In this document: positions 1-6,746 of the stretch, piece after piece
Layout: every line of letters begins with the position of its first letter
How positions within the stretch are numbered: position 1 is the first letter of the stretch
Assembly: GCA_030726195.1 (NCBI GenBank)
Contig: JANREF010000084.1
Location: 1 to 8,504 of the forward strand
Source of the DNA: Burkholderiaceae bacterium
Lineage (GTDB): Bacteria; Pseudomonadota; Gammaproteobacteria; Burkholderiales; Burkholderiaceae_C
DNA: 8,504 nucleotides
Direction: 5' to 3'
The notes under the pieces: generated by a model
The model's database searches: none
What the model was told of the DNA's origin: nothing
What the model saw: only the letters and a program-made list of their open reading frames with translations
Program-made: the position numbers and the translations under genes

Positions 1-139
1 GGGCGAATTCACCAATCGCAGCCGCTTCGCCGCCTGCGGTCCACCAGTGAATGACTTCAGCTTTTTGTGCGTGTGCAGCAGCCATAAAGCCCAAGCCTGC
101 GGCCAGCGCCACAGCCAATTTTGTTGTGCGTAGTTTCAT
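1..139 (-). CDS. Sugar ABC transporter substrate-binding protein, N-terminal fragment (runs off left edge)
   Basis: Only the first 46 codons are present. The N-terminus, MKLRTTKLAVALAAGLGFMA and onward, is a classic Sec signal peptide: a basic n-region, an Ala/Leu/Gly-rich core and an AHA-Q type cleavage site near residues 22-25. The mature protein begins with AEVIHWWTAGGEAAAI. The 'V-x-H-W-W-T-x-G-G-E' opening is typical of periplasmic carbohydrate-binding proteins of the GtsA type (glucose/mannose ABC importers), so the likely role is capturing a sugar in the periplasm for an inner-membrane permease. A GGAG Shine-Dalgarno (complement of 148-151) lies 8 nt before the ATG. A LacI-family palindrome lies about 65 bp upstream. 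The permease and ATPase genes would be expected beyond the left edge. The general family is fairly secure, but the exact sugar cannot be read from this fragment. Confidence 0.8.
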   Translation of the reverse strand, partial: MKLRTTKLAVALAAGLGFMAAAHAQKAEVIHWWTAGGEAAAIGEFA

Positions 140-197
140 TGAGTTGTCTCCAAAATGAGGGTTGGTTGTACTGCGCCACAATCGGTCAGTAGCAGCA

Positions 198-215
198 AAT
201 GATAACGTTTACATT
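198..215. promoter_or_regulatory. LacI-family operator-like palindrome upstream of the sugar-transporter gene
   Basis: AATGATAACGTTTACATT is an 18-bp inverted repeat centred on CG (206/207), with only two mismatched symmetric pairs. It has the TG-N4-CG-N4-CA layout typical of LacI/GalR-family operators. On the minus strand, the transporter direction, it contains TATCAT (complement of 199-204), a 5/6 match to a sigma70 -10 box, but I found no good -35 at the right distance. A repressor bound here would cover the putative -10 of the substrate-binding protein gene. That fits induction by the transported sugar. The palindrome is seen directly; the regulator family is inferred, and no regulator gene lies in the window. 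Confidence 0.65.
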
Positions 216-258
216 GCTAAGCCGAGCATCGGTATTTTCCCTAGTTAGAAATGATCAA

Positions 259-280
259 TTTGCCCCGGCAGCGGGGCAAA
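259..280 (-). terminator. Probable intrinsic terminator after glk
   Basis: A perfect 9-bp inverted repeat (TTTGCCCCG / CGGGGCAAA) encloses a 4-nt loop and starts 16 nt after the glk stop codon. Read on the minus strand, the hairpin is followed by a moderately U-rich stretch (UUGAUCAUUUCU). The plus-strand reading has no U tract, so termination of the ED operon is the better reading. The U tract is interrupted, so read-through into the transporter gene remains possible. Confidence 0.65.
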
Positions 281-296
281 CATGCCTAGAGCCGGC

Positions 297-1310
297 TTAC
301 CAAATACCCAGCGACAGGGCTTGTGACGCGCCTTGCAAGGCGGGTGAGACAGGGCTGGTGATGACCCACGTGGGTATCTTTTCAAGATAGCCTTTGAAGC
401 GGCCCTTGTCTTCAAAGCGCGCACGAAATGGGGATTCGTCAAAGCGCTGTGCCATGCGCGGGATGATGCCCCCGCCAATGTAAATGCCGCCGCGCGCGCC
501 CAAGATGAGCGCGAGGTTGCCTGCAGCAGTGCCTAGGAAGCCACAAAACAAATCAATGGCTTCGTTGGCGCGGCTGTTGGGCTCGCTGGAGGCACGTTCC
601 AAGACCTGTGCAGGCGTGACGATTTCGCGGGCGGTGCCGCCGTGCAAATCACCCAGGGCGTGGTACAGGTCGACCAAGCCAGTGCCGGAGATGATGCGCT
701 CGCCTGAGACGTGACCGTAGCGTTTTTGCAGTTGCTTGATGACGTCGAATTCGGCTTGTGTGGTGGCACTCAAAGTGACATGCCCGCCTTCGCCCGAGAT
801 GGGAATCCATTTATTTTGGTAACCCAAGGGCAACAAGCCTGAGACACCCAAGCCGGTACCGGGGCCAATGAGGCCAATCGCCGCGTCAGGTGCTGCGTGT
901 GCTTGTGCGCCACCCACGAGCCGTTTGCCATCGTTGGGCAAGTGGGTGAGGGCCAAGGCCAAGGCAGTGAAGTCGTTGATCAGCAGCAAACGCTGCAAGC
1001 CCAATTGCTGGCGTAGCTCATCGATGGAGAAGCGCCAATGGTGGTTGGTCATGGCAATGGCGTCACCAAACACGGGGTTGGCAATGCCAAATGATGCGCT
1101 CGGTGGTGCATCACGCCCAATCAATGCAAGGTAGGCTTGCGCGGCTTCCTTGAGGGAGGCGTATTCCGCACACGGCAGCACATGCACGTCGGTGATGGGC
1201 GCTTGTGCATCGGCTTGCCAACCAAAGCGGGCGTTGGTCCCGCCAATGTCGCCCAGCCACCTGGGGAAAGGCTGGGGCATGGGCTGGCTGTGATCGCGGG
1301 AGTCAAACAT
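297..1310 (-). CDS. glk: Glucokinase
   Basis: ATP-dependent phosphorylation of cytoplasmic glucose to glucose-6-phosphate, the entry step for sugar imported without a PTS. The 337-residue reading has the bacterial Glk (ROK/ASKHA fold) motifs in order: the phosphate-1 loop LGDIGGTNARFG (about 19-30), the catalytic INDFTA (Asp about 113), the glycine-rich GPGTGLGVS (149-157), the glucose-binding EGGH (174-177) and a late GGGI (279-282). Length is normal for the family. The start is uncertain because no candidate has a clear Shine-Dalgarno. I chose the ATG at 1310; 1346 (12 residues longer, inside a predicted hairpin) and 1280 (10 residues shorter) are alternatives that keep all motifs. It lies 60 bp after pgi and is the last gene of the cluster, followed by a terminator-like hairpin. 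Its neighbour is a sugar ABC importer, which would supply unphosphorylated sugar. Confidence 0.93.
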   Translation of the reverse strand: MFDSRDHSQPMPQPFPRWLGDIGGTNARFGWQADAQAPITDVHVLPCAEYASLKEAAQAYLALIGRDAPPSASFGIANPVFGDAIAMTNHHWRFSIDELRQQLGLQRLLLINDFTALALALTHLPNDGKRLVGGAQAHAAPDAAIGLIGPGTGLGVSGLLPLGYQNKWIPISGEGGHVTLSATTQAEFDVIKQLQKRYGHVSGERIISGTGLVDLYHALGDLHGGTAREIVTPAQVLERASSEPNSRANEAIDLFCGFLGTAAGNLALILGARGGIYIGGGIIPRMAQRFDESPFRARFEDKGRFKGYLEKIPTWVITSPVSPALQGASQALSLGIW

Positions 1311-1342
1311 GGCGGTATGAAATTTTAAACAGCGCAGAGCAT

Positions 1343-1360
1343 ACACGCGTTCGCACGTGT
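1343..1360 (-). other. Small stem-loop in the pgi-glk intercistronic gap
   Basis: On the minus-strand RNA, ACACGUG and CGCGUGU can pair over 7 bp (one U-G wobble) around a CGAA loop, 10 nt after the pgi stop codon. No U tract follows directly, so it does not look like a full terminator. It could stabilise or mark a processing point between pgi and glk messages. It also overlaps the alternative glk ATG at 1346, a weak argument against that start. Confidence 0.35.
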
Positions 1361-1370
1361 TGCAACAAAA

Positions 1371-2945
1371 CTAGCGTGACGACTCCATCGCTTTGGCCAT
1401 AGTCTTGCCCAGCTCAACGCCCCATTGGTCGTAAGCGTGAATACCCCAAATGGCCGCCTGGCAAAACACCTTGTGTTCGTACAGCGCAATGAGTGCGCCC
1501 AGTGTGTGGGGCGTGAGCGCGTCCAGCCACAACACGTTGCTGGGTACGTTGCCTGCAAAGGCGCGGTGCGGTGTGAGCCGGGTCACGTCGGCTTCGCTCA
1601 TGCCTGCGTCGCGCAGCGACTGGGCGGTGTCGGCTTGGTCGCGCCCGCAAGCCAGGGCTTTGGCTTGGGCGTTGAGGTTGAGCAAGGTCACGCGGTGGTG
1701 CTCTTGGGCACGCGCACCGGGCGTGTCTTCCGTGCGCACACCAATGAAGTCCACGGGCACGGTGTGCGTGCCTTGGTGAATGAGCTGGAAATAGGCGTGC
1801 TGCCCGTCAATACCCAAACCGCCCCACACGATGGGGCCGGTGCCAATGGCAACCGGGTCGCCGTTGATGTGTGTGGACTTGCCGTTGGACTCCATGTCCA
1901 TTTGCTGGATGAAGGCGGTGAATTTCTCCAGACGCCATGCATACGGTGCCACGAGTTGGGTGGGTGCACCCAAGAAATTGCGGTTCCAAATGCCCAGCAG
2001 CGCCATGGTCAGTGGCAGGTTGTGTTGCGCTGGCGTGTGCAAAAAGTGCTGATCCATCGCATGAGCACCGGCCAGAAAGGCCAAAAAGTTGTCGCTGCCA
2101 ATGCTGATGGCCAGTGGCAAACCAATGGCAGACCACACCGAGTAGCGCCCACCCACCCAGTCCCAAAAGCCGAACACGCGCTCGGGGCTGATGCCAAAGG
2201 CGCTGGTTTTGTCGGTGGCTGCAGACACGGCGGCCAAGTGTTTGCCAATGGCGGCCTCGCTGATGCCGCTGGCAACCAGCCACTCGCGCGCGGTGGTGGC
2301 CAGTGTGAGTGTTTCTTGCGTTGTGAAGGTCTTTGACGACACCACCACCAAGGTGCGTGCCGCGTCCAGACCTGTCAAGGTTTGGTGCAGTGCCCACGCG
2401 TCTGGATTGGACACGAAGTGCACCCTAACGCGTTTGCCCGCCTGCGCGGCCAAGGCTTGCGTGGCCATGCGTGGGCCCAAGTCTGAGCCGCCAATGCCCA
2501 CGTTCACCACGTCTGTGATCGCGAGGCCTGTGTGGCCTAAGGCCTCACCGTTGTGTACGGTGTCTGCAAAGGTCAAAAATCTATTCAGTTCCTTGCGCAC
2601 TTGCAAGCTGATGTCCTCGCCCCAAGGCGCCTGCGCTTGGCCTGCGCCGCGCAAGGCCATGTGCAACACGGCCCTGTCTTCTGTGGTGTTGATGTGTTGG
2701 CCGCGCACCATGTCATGCGCCATAGGCAGCACGCCACGCGCTTGAGCCAGGGCGTGCAAGGCGCTCAAGGTGGTGTCGTCAACGCGTTGGCGCGAAAAGT
2801 CTAGTGTCACGCCTGCGCCAGTGAGTTGGTAGGCGTTGCTGCGCTGCTGGTCTTGCAGCAAGTCGCGCAAGTGGGGTGTCGCCGGCAGCGCGGCCAGGTG
2901 CTGCCATTGCGCGGTGCGCTGGGGCTGTACAAAGGTGTCGTTCAT
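1371..2945 (-). CDS. pgi: Glucose-6-phosphate isomerase
   Basis: Cytoplasmic interconversion of glucose-6-phosphate and fructose-6-phosphate. Both family signatures are intact in the 524-residue product: DWVGGRYSVWSAIG (about 262-275) and GIHAYDQWGVELGK (501-514). The catalytic residues expected from characterised Pgi enzymes are visible: Glu in MESNGKS (about 352), His in QLIHQGT (about 390) and the Lys ending the second signature (514). The sugar-phosphate SIS-type segments VGIGGSDLGP (149-158) and VVSSKTFTTQET (201-212) are also present. The frame stays open upstream to 3167, but that extension runs through eda in another frame. The ATG at 2945, giving MNDTFVQPQR, fits the family's N-terminus and length. 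No Shine-Dalgarno is visible; the leader is A/C-rich and ends CACC-ATG. It follows eda by 73 bp and precedes glk by 60 bp, consistent with one operon. Confidence 0.96.
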   Translation of the reverse strand: MNDTFVQPQRTAQWQHLAALPATPHLRDLLQDQQRSNAYQLTGAGVTLDFSRQRVDDTTLSALHALAQARGVLPMAHDMVRGQHINTTEDRAVLHMALRGAGQAQAPWGEDISLQVRKELNRFLTFADTVHNGEALGHTGLAITDVVNVGIGGSDLGPRMATQALAAQAGKRVRVHFVSNPDAWALHQTLTGLDAARTLVVVSSKTFTTQETLTLATTAREWLVASGISEAAIGKHLAAVSAATDKTSAFGISPERVFGFWDWVGGRYSVWSAIGLPLAISIGSDNFLAFLAGAHAMDQHFLHTPAQHNLPLTMALLGIWNRNFLGAPTQLVAPYAWRLEKFTAFIQQMDMESNGKSTHINGDPVAIGTGPIVWGGLGIDGQHAYFQLIHQGTHTVPVDFIGVRTEDTPGARAQEHHRVTLLNLNAQAKALACGRDQADTAQSLRDAGMSEADVTRLTPHRAFAGNVPSNVLWLDALTPHTLGALIALYEHKVFCQAAIWGIHAYDQWGVELGKTMAKAMESSR

Positions 2946-3018
2946 GGTGCTGTATGGTGCCGTGTGGCGCTGAGTTGTGTGTATCAGTAGCTGCAGCGAG
3001 TAGGTGCAGCGCGTCAGT

Positions 3019-3663
3019 TTAGGTACGGTCTGCTTGAAGGGTGGCTTCTTGCGCCAACCGCGTGATGGCCGACCAGTCGCCCGATGCAGCCGCTTGCTCG
3101 ACAACGCGAACAGGCGTGAGCCAAGACCCACCCACCATGGCCACGTTGGGCAAAGCCAAAAACTCATTCATATTGTCCAGCGACACGCCACCGGTAGGGC
3201 AAAAGCGCAGGTCGCCCAGCGGTCCGCCCATGGCCTTGAGCATGGCCAAGCCACCGGCTTGTGCGGCGGGAAACAACTTGAGTAAACCAAAGCCGTGTTC
3301 ACGTGCGACCATGGCCTCGCCCGGCGTCATCACGCCAGGAACAAACGGCACATTGGCTGCTTTCACAGCCTCAATGAGTGCAGGCGTCATGCCGGGCGAC
3401 AACGCAAAGCTCGCACCAGCATCCACCACTTGTCTAACCTCGGCTGCCGTGGTGACAGTGCCTGCGCCCACCACCATCTCGGGCACGGCTTTGGCAACCG
3501 CCGCTATGGCAGGCAGACCGGCGGCGTGCCGCAGTGTGATCTCCATCACGTCGATACCACCTGCGAGCAAGGCATGCGCCATGGGTACGGCTTGGGCCAC
3601 ATCGGTGATGACGATGACAGGTACGGTTTTGCTGCGAAAGTGGGGGAGTTGGTTGTAGGACAT
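3019..3663 (-). CDS. eda: KDPG aldolase (2-dehydro-3-deoxy-phosphogluconate aldolase)
   Basis: Class I aldolase that cleaves KDPG to pyruvate and glyceraldehyde-3-phosphate, the last ED-specific step. The 214-residue product matches the usual length (E. coli Eda has 213). Along the TIM barrel are MEITLR (catalytic Glu about 41), VGAGTV (65-70), SPGMTP (89-94), PGVMTPGEA (109-117), the Schiff-base lysine in LLKLFPA (Lys about 129), and the phosphate-binding FCPTGG (154-159) and GGSW (178-181). The start at 3663 is supported by a GAGAAG Shine-Dalgarno-like sequence 9 nt upstream (complement of 3673-3678). It lies 315 bp after edd, much farther than any other gap in the cluster, so it may also have its own promoter. 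It precedes pgi by 73 bp. Annotation is secure. Confidence 0.96.
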   Translation of the reverse strand: MSYNQLPHFRSKTVPVIVITDVAQAVPMAHALLAGGIDVMEITLRHAAGLPAIAAVAKAVPEMVVGAGTVTTAAEVRQVVDAGASFALSPGMTPALIEAVKAANVPFVPGVMTPGEAMVAREHGFGLLKLFPAAQAGGLAMLKAMGGPLGDLRFCPTGGVSLDNMNEFLALPNVAMVGGSWLTPVRVVEQAAASGDWSAITRLAQEATLQADRT

Positions 3664-3763
3664 GGTGAGTGGCTTCTCGGTGTGGCTTGGCGGTGTAGCT
3701 TAGCGGTGTGAATGAACAACGTAAATGAAGGGCGTGAAACAGAAGCGCGGGTGGCGGGCGTGA

Positions 3764-3833
3764 TTCAAGAGGGTCAGTTAAGAGTGGTGGTAGGGGGGTT
3801 AAGAGGGGCGATTAAGAGTGTCAGTTGTAAGTG
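3764..3833. repeat. Cluster of short imperfect direct repeats (TTAAGAG type)
   Basis: TTAAGAG occurs at 3778-3784, 3799-3805 and 3812-3818, with a related TTCAAGAG at 3764-3771. The AAGAG cores start at 3767, 3780, 3801 and 3814, so spacings are 13, 21 and 13 bp. GTCAGTT occurs twice (3773-3779 and 3820-3826), each followed by a related A/G-rich tail. The array lies about 100-170 bp upstream of the eda start. On the eda-sense RNA it reads as repeated CUCUUAA. Function unknown. Confidence 0.45.
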
Positions 3834-3940
3834 TGGGCTGGGCGTGGGCATAAAGAAAATGTGGGGCGCCAGCGTCGGCGGTGCGCATTCGAGCGACTGA
3901 TGCTTCGATGTGTAAATTGCAATCGCTAACGCCTACCTCG

Positions 3941-3949
3941 TAACGTTTA
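3941..3949. promoter_or_regulatory. Second copy of the LacI-operator core
   Basis: TAACGTTTA is identical to the core of the operator-like palindrome at 203-211. The flanks diverge: CG before and TCC after, instead of the TG/CA half-site ends. It therefore matches only about 10 of 14 operator positions. It sits about 280 bp upstream of the eda start and 30 bp after the edd stop. It could be a weak site for the same regulator, or chance. Confidence 0.25.
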
Positions 3950-3964
3950 TCCCGCAATGTCCAC

Positions 3965-3986
3965 CTTGTAACTTGTATTTACAAGT
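3965..3986. promoter_or_regulatory. Inverted repeat with HexR-like arms overlapping the edd stop
   Basis: Three related heptamers lie end to end: CTTGTAA, CTTGTAT, and TTACAAG (the complement of the first). The arms TTGTAA/TTACAA are those of the HexR box, but they are separated by 7 bp instead of the 5 bp expected. An offset pairing, ACTTGTA/TACAAGT, is also possible across 3971-3986. The element overlaps the edd stop codon (3979-3981). It is A/T-rich with no U tract, so an operator is more likely than a terminator. Confidence 0.35.
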
Positions 3987-5859
3987 CTTCAAACAAGGCG
4001 CTGGCACCCAGCTCGGCCACGCTGGCGTGGCGGCGGAATGCGCCAAACAAGTCGCGTCCGCTGCCATGGGCGTTGCTGGCCAAGTCCGTCGCGGCGTGCT
4101 GACGCTTTGCCAGTGTGGCGTCGTCTACCAGCACGCGCAAGCTGCCGGTGTTGGCGTCCAGCTCAATCATGTCGCCGTTTTCGATTTGGCCAATGGCCCC
4201 GCCAGCCAAAGCTTCAGGGCTGACGTGTATGGCCGCAGGCACTTTGCCGGACGCGCCCGACATGCGCCCATCGGTGACCAATGCCACCTTAAAGCCTTTG
4301 TCTTGCAGCACGCCCAAAGACGGTGTGAGTTTGTGTAATTCGGGCATGCCGTTGGCCTGTGGGCCTTGGAACCGCACAACGGCAACAAAGTCTTTGTTCA
4401 GCAAGCCTGCTGCAAACAAGTCGGTGAGTTCTTTTTGTGTGTGCACCACCACGGCTGGCGCGCGCACCACGCGGTGTTCGACTTTGACGGCCGATGTTTT
4501 GATGACGGCGCGCCCGATGTTGCCGCGCAGGACCTTGAGGCCGCCGTCTGCGGCGAAGGGGTCGGCGGCGCCGCGCAGCACGTTGGTGTCTGCCGATGTG
4601 TGGGGCAGGGCACGCCAAGCCAGTTGGCCGTTGTCCATCCAGGGCTCGCAAGCGAAACGGTGCAAGCCGTGGCCGACGATGGTGTCTACGTCGTTGTGCA
4701 ACAAGCCGGCTTGCAGCAGTTCACGCATTAAAAAGCCCATGCCGCCTGCGGCGTGGAAGTGGTTCACGTCGGCTGTGCCGTTGGGGTAAATTTTGGTGAG
4801 CGATGGCACGATGGCCGACAGGTCAGAAAAGTCGTCCCAGTTCACCAACACGCCTGCAGCTCGCGCCATGGCCACCAAGTGCATGGTGTGGTTGGTGGAG
4901 CCACCGGTGGCCAGCAAGCCCACGATGGCGTTGACGATGGATTTGGTGTTGACCATGCTGGCCAGCGTGATGCGTGCGGTACCTTTGTCATGTGCCATGG
5001 CAATGGCGCGCTGTGTTGCGGCGATGGTGAGCGCGCGGCGAATGTCTGTGCCTGGGTTGACAAACGACGAGCCGGGCAAGTGCAAGCCCATGATCTCCAT
5101 CAGCATTTGGTTGGAGTTGGCCGTGCCGTAAAACGTGCAGGTGCCCGCGCCGTGGTAGGCCCCTTCTTCGGCCTTGAGTAACTCTTCGCGTCCGACCAAG
5201 CCTTGGGCAAATTGTTGGCGAATCTTGGCTTTTTCGTCGTTGGGCAAGCCTGAGGTCATGGGGCCAGCGGGCACAAAAACGGTTGGTAAATGGCCAAACT
5301 GCAGTGCACCAATCAAGAGGCCGGGCACAATTTTGTCGCACACGCCCAAGCACAGCGTGGCATCAAATACGTTGTGCGACAAACCGACTGCGGTGGCCAT
5401 GGCGATCACGTCGCGTGAAAACAGCGACAAATCCATACTGTCCGTGCCTTGGGTCACACCGTCGCACATGGCTGGTACGCCGCCTGCAACTTGTGCCGTG
5501 GCACCGACGTCGCGCGCAGCTTGGCGAATGATCTCGGGCGCGTATTCGTATGGCTGGTGTGCCGACAGCATGTCGTTGTAGGCCGTAATGATGCCCACGT
5601 TGGGTGCCACCTCCTGGCGCAGCATCAGCTTGTCGTTGCTCGGCATGGCCGCAAACGCGTGTGCCATGTTGGCGCAGCCCATGCCCTTGCGCTGCGGGCC
5701 CTGCTTTGCACTGGCCGCGACCATGGCCTCGTAGCTGCCACGCGCCTCTTGGCTGCGTGCAGCAATGCGTTCGGTGACCGCCAGCAGTTGCGCATGAACG
5801 ATGGGCAATTCAAAGCTGGGTGTATGGGCTTGCTCGGGTGCTGGGACGGTGTGGGTCAT
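3979..5859 (-). CDS. edd: 6-phosphogluconate dehydratase
   Basis: Cytoplasmic [4Fe-4S] enzyme converting 6-phosphogluconate to KDPG, the committing ED step. The 626-residue product shows the IlvD/Edd family features: cluster-ligand cysteines in AMCDGVTQG (Cys about 132), CDKIVPG (Cys about 174, first signature) and [13 protein letters not shown] (Cys about 241), then [12 protein letters not shown] (526-537, second signature). The adjacent eda and the [13 protein letters not shown] C-terminus favour Edd over dihydroxyacid dehydratase. The open frame extends to 6060, but that overlaps pgl in another frame. No start codon lies in-frame between the pgl stop and the ATG at 5859, so 5859 was chosen. 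Length is slightly above E. coli Edd (603). There is no visible Shine-Dalgarno; the leader is very A/C-rich. It lies 73 bp after pgl. Confidence 0.95.
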   Translation of the reverse strand: MTHTVPAPEQAHTPSFELPIVHAQLLAVTERIAARSQEARGSYEAMVAASAKQGPQRKGMGCANMAHAFAAMPSNDKLMLRQEVAPNVGIITAYNDMLSAHQPYEYAPEIIRQAARDVGATAQVAGGVPAMCDGVTQGTDSMDLSLFSRDVIAMATAVGLSHNVFDATLCLGVCDKIVPGLLIGALQFGHLPTVFVPAGPMTSGLPNDEKAKIRQQFAQGLVGREELLKAEEGAYHGAGTCTFYGTANSNQMLMEIMGLHLPGSSFVNPGTDIRRALTIAATQRAIAMAHDKGTARITLASMVNTKSIVNAIVGLLATGGSTNHTMHLVAMARAAGVLVNWDDFSDLSAIVPSLTKIYPNGTADVNHFHAAGGMGFLMRELLQAGLLHNDVDTIVGHGLHRFACEPWMDNGQLAWRALPHTSADTNVLRGAADPFAADGGLKVLRGNIGRAVIKTSAVKVEHRVVRAPAVVVHTQKELTDLFAAGLLNKDFVAVVRFQGPQANGMPELHKLTPSLGVLQDKGFKVALVTDGRMSGASGKVPAAIHVSPEALAGGAIGQIENGDMIELDANTGSLRVLVDDATLAKRQHAATDLASNAHGSGRDLFGAFRRHASVAELGASALFEDL

Positions 5860-5932
5860 GGTGTTGTGTTCTGTCGTGTGCTGCTGTGTTGGTGTTGGTG
5901 TGGGCGTTGATGTTGATGTGTGCGTGCCGTGA
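5860..5932 (-). promoter_or_regulatory. A/C-rich leader of edd, no Shine-Dalgarno
   Basis: On the edd-sense strand about 85% of the 73 bases are A or C (3 T and 8 G by my count). It holds two short tandem duplications, ACATCA twice and ACACCA twice. No purine-rich ribosome site precedes the ATG, whose context is AACACC-ATG. Such a stretch should be largely unstructured RNA. This may help ribosome loading without a Shine-Dalgarno, or it may bind a regulator. The composition is seen; the role is inferred. Confidence 0.5.
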
Positions 5933-6655
5933 TCAACCGTGCAACCACACATCGATAGACGGCTTGGCGCCGCTGCGGTGCAAGACGTGGGACAGGGGCA
6001 GGGCGTCGCTTTGTGCGGCTTTGACTTGGCTGTACACGGCCAGCTTGTCCGCGCCGCCACCGACAGCCACGGCGATGTGCGAGGCCGACAAAATCGCCGA
6101 CAAATTCAGGCTGACGCGCTCGTGCGGCGCGGTGTGGGGGCTGGTGGCAATACAGCCTGCAGGTGCATTCAGGTCCAGGCCTTGCTGCAGTTGCGGCGCT
6201 TGTGGAAACAAGGACGCGGTGTGACCGTCTGCGCCCATGCCCAGCACCAACACGTCTATGCCGCCCAGTGCGCCAACGGCGTTGGTGGCAGCGTCGGCCA
6301 GCGCTTGTGGGGCGGGCATGGCCACGTTGGGTGGCACATCAACCAGCGGTACAAAGGGTGCGGCTGCGGCGTAGCCTTGTAGCAAGTGCGTGCGCACCAG
6401 CAGTGCGTTGCTGGCCTCGTCGGTGTTGTGCACGCAGCGCTCGTCGGCCAAGCACACGGTGATGGCATGCCACGGCAGTGCGCGTGAAGCCAGGGCTTTA
6501 AACAGTGCAATCGGCGATTTGCCACCCGACACAAACAATGTGGCAGTGGTTTGTCGGCGCAGCGTGAGCAACAAACGCTGCGCAATGTCGGCTGCCAAAG
6601 ACTGGGCCAATGCGTCGGCGTTGGCGGCGGTGTGTTCGCGGACCTGAAACGTCAC
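5933..6655 (-). CDS. pgl: 6-phosphogluconolactonase
   Basis: Hydrolyses 6-phosphoglucono-delta-lactone, the Zwf product, to 6-phosphogluconate in the cytoplasm. The 240-residue product has DevB/SOL-type Pgl (NagB-like fold) motifs: SGGKSP (about 43-48), LADERCV (69-75) and [13 protein letters not shown] (139-151), which carries the presumed catalytic His at about 145. Length is typical. The start is a GTG (6653-6655), decided by an AGGAG Shine-Dalgarno 8 nt upstream (complement of 6664-6668) and by the N-terminus TFQVREH. The gene lies 91 bp after zwf and 73 bp before edd, in pathway order. A 10-codon reading frame in the leader ends on a TGA that overlaps the GTG start. Confidence 0.93.
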   Translation of the reverse strand: MTFQVREHTAANADALAQSLAADIAQRLLLTLRRQTTATLFVSGGKSPIALFKALASRALPWHAITVCLADERCVHNTDEASNALLVRTHLLQGYAAAAPFVPLVDVPPNVAMPAPQALADAATNAVGALGGIDVLVLGMGADGHTASLFPQAPQLQQGLDLNAPAGCIATSPHTAPHERVSLNLSAILSASHIAVAVGGGADKLAVYSQVKAAQSDALPLSHVLHRSGAKPSIDVWLHG

Positions 6656-6663
6656 GGTGCGGA

Positions 6664-6668
6664 CTCCT
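6664..6668 (-). promoter_or_regulatory. Shine-Dalgarno site that decides the GTG start of pgl
   Basis: AGGAG on the minus strand lies 8 nt before the GTG at 6655. No ATG in the pgl frame has comparable support. The same 8-nt spacing is seen for the substrate-binding protein gene, zwf and the divergent gene at the right edge, so the choice is consistent within the window. Confidence 0.75.
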
Positions 6669-6746
6669 GTGTGGTTGTACTCATGGTGTCATCATGAACG
6701 TGCTGCGTGGCTGATGACTGTGCGGTGAGGCATTTGGAGGTGTCAC

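Larger units (their letters stand above)
3664..3978. other. 315-bp edd-eda intergenic region
   Basis: This is the largest gap inside the cluster. I see no credible gene: the one open frame (3712-3900, plus strand) has a low-complexity Gly/Val-rich product, no clear ribosome site and no recognisable family. The stretch holds an inverted repeat at the edd stop (3965-3986), a copy of the LacI-operator core TAACGTTTA (3941-3949), an ATTGCAAT palindrome (3916-3923) and a cluster of TTAAGAG-type repeats (3764-3833). I could not find a convincing -35/-10 pair for eda or a strong terminator. A regulatory or mRNA-processing role is inferred from length and repeat content. Confidence 0.5.

Noticed and set aside
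1425..2336. 303-codon open frame on the plus strand opposite pgi
   Set aside because: It is a shadow of the GC-biased pgi codons. The translation shows no family motifs and has a Gly/Val/His-rich composition, while the opposite strand is an intact enzyme.
2990..3010. GCTGCA/TGCAGC inverted repeat between eda and pgi as a terminator
   Set aside because: Only a 6-bp stem with a 9-nt loop and no following U tract on the minus strand, so there is no basis to call termination.
2946..3167. Upstream extension of pgi to an ATG at 3167
   Set aside because: The extra residues are an out-of-frame reading of the eda 3' end; the ATG at 2945 gives the normal Pgi length.
3041..3658. 205-codon plus-strand frame spanning almost all of eda
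   Set aside because: Ser/Thr/Ala-rich low-complexity translation typical of an antisense frame; eda itself has all catalytic residues.
3712..3900. 62-codon plus-strand frame in the edd-eda gap
   Set aside because: It is the only frame not overlapping a gene, but it lacks a clear Shine-Dalgarno, has a low-complexity product and coincides with the repeat array. I treat it as chance.
5860..6060. Upstream extension of edd to an ATG at 6060
   Set aside because: It would overlap pgl by over 120 bp in another frame and add a Thr/Pro-rich tail not expected in Edd proteins.
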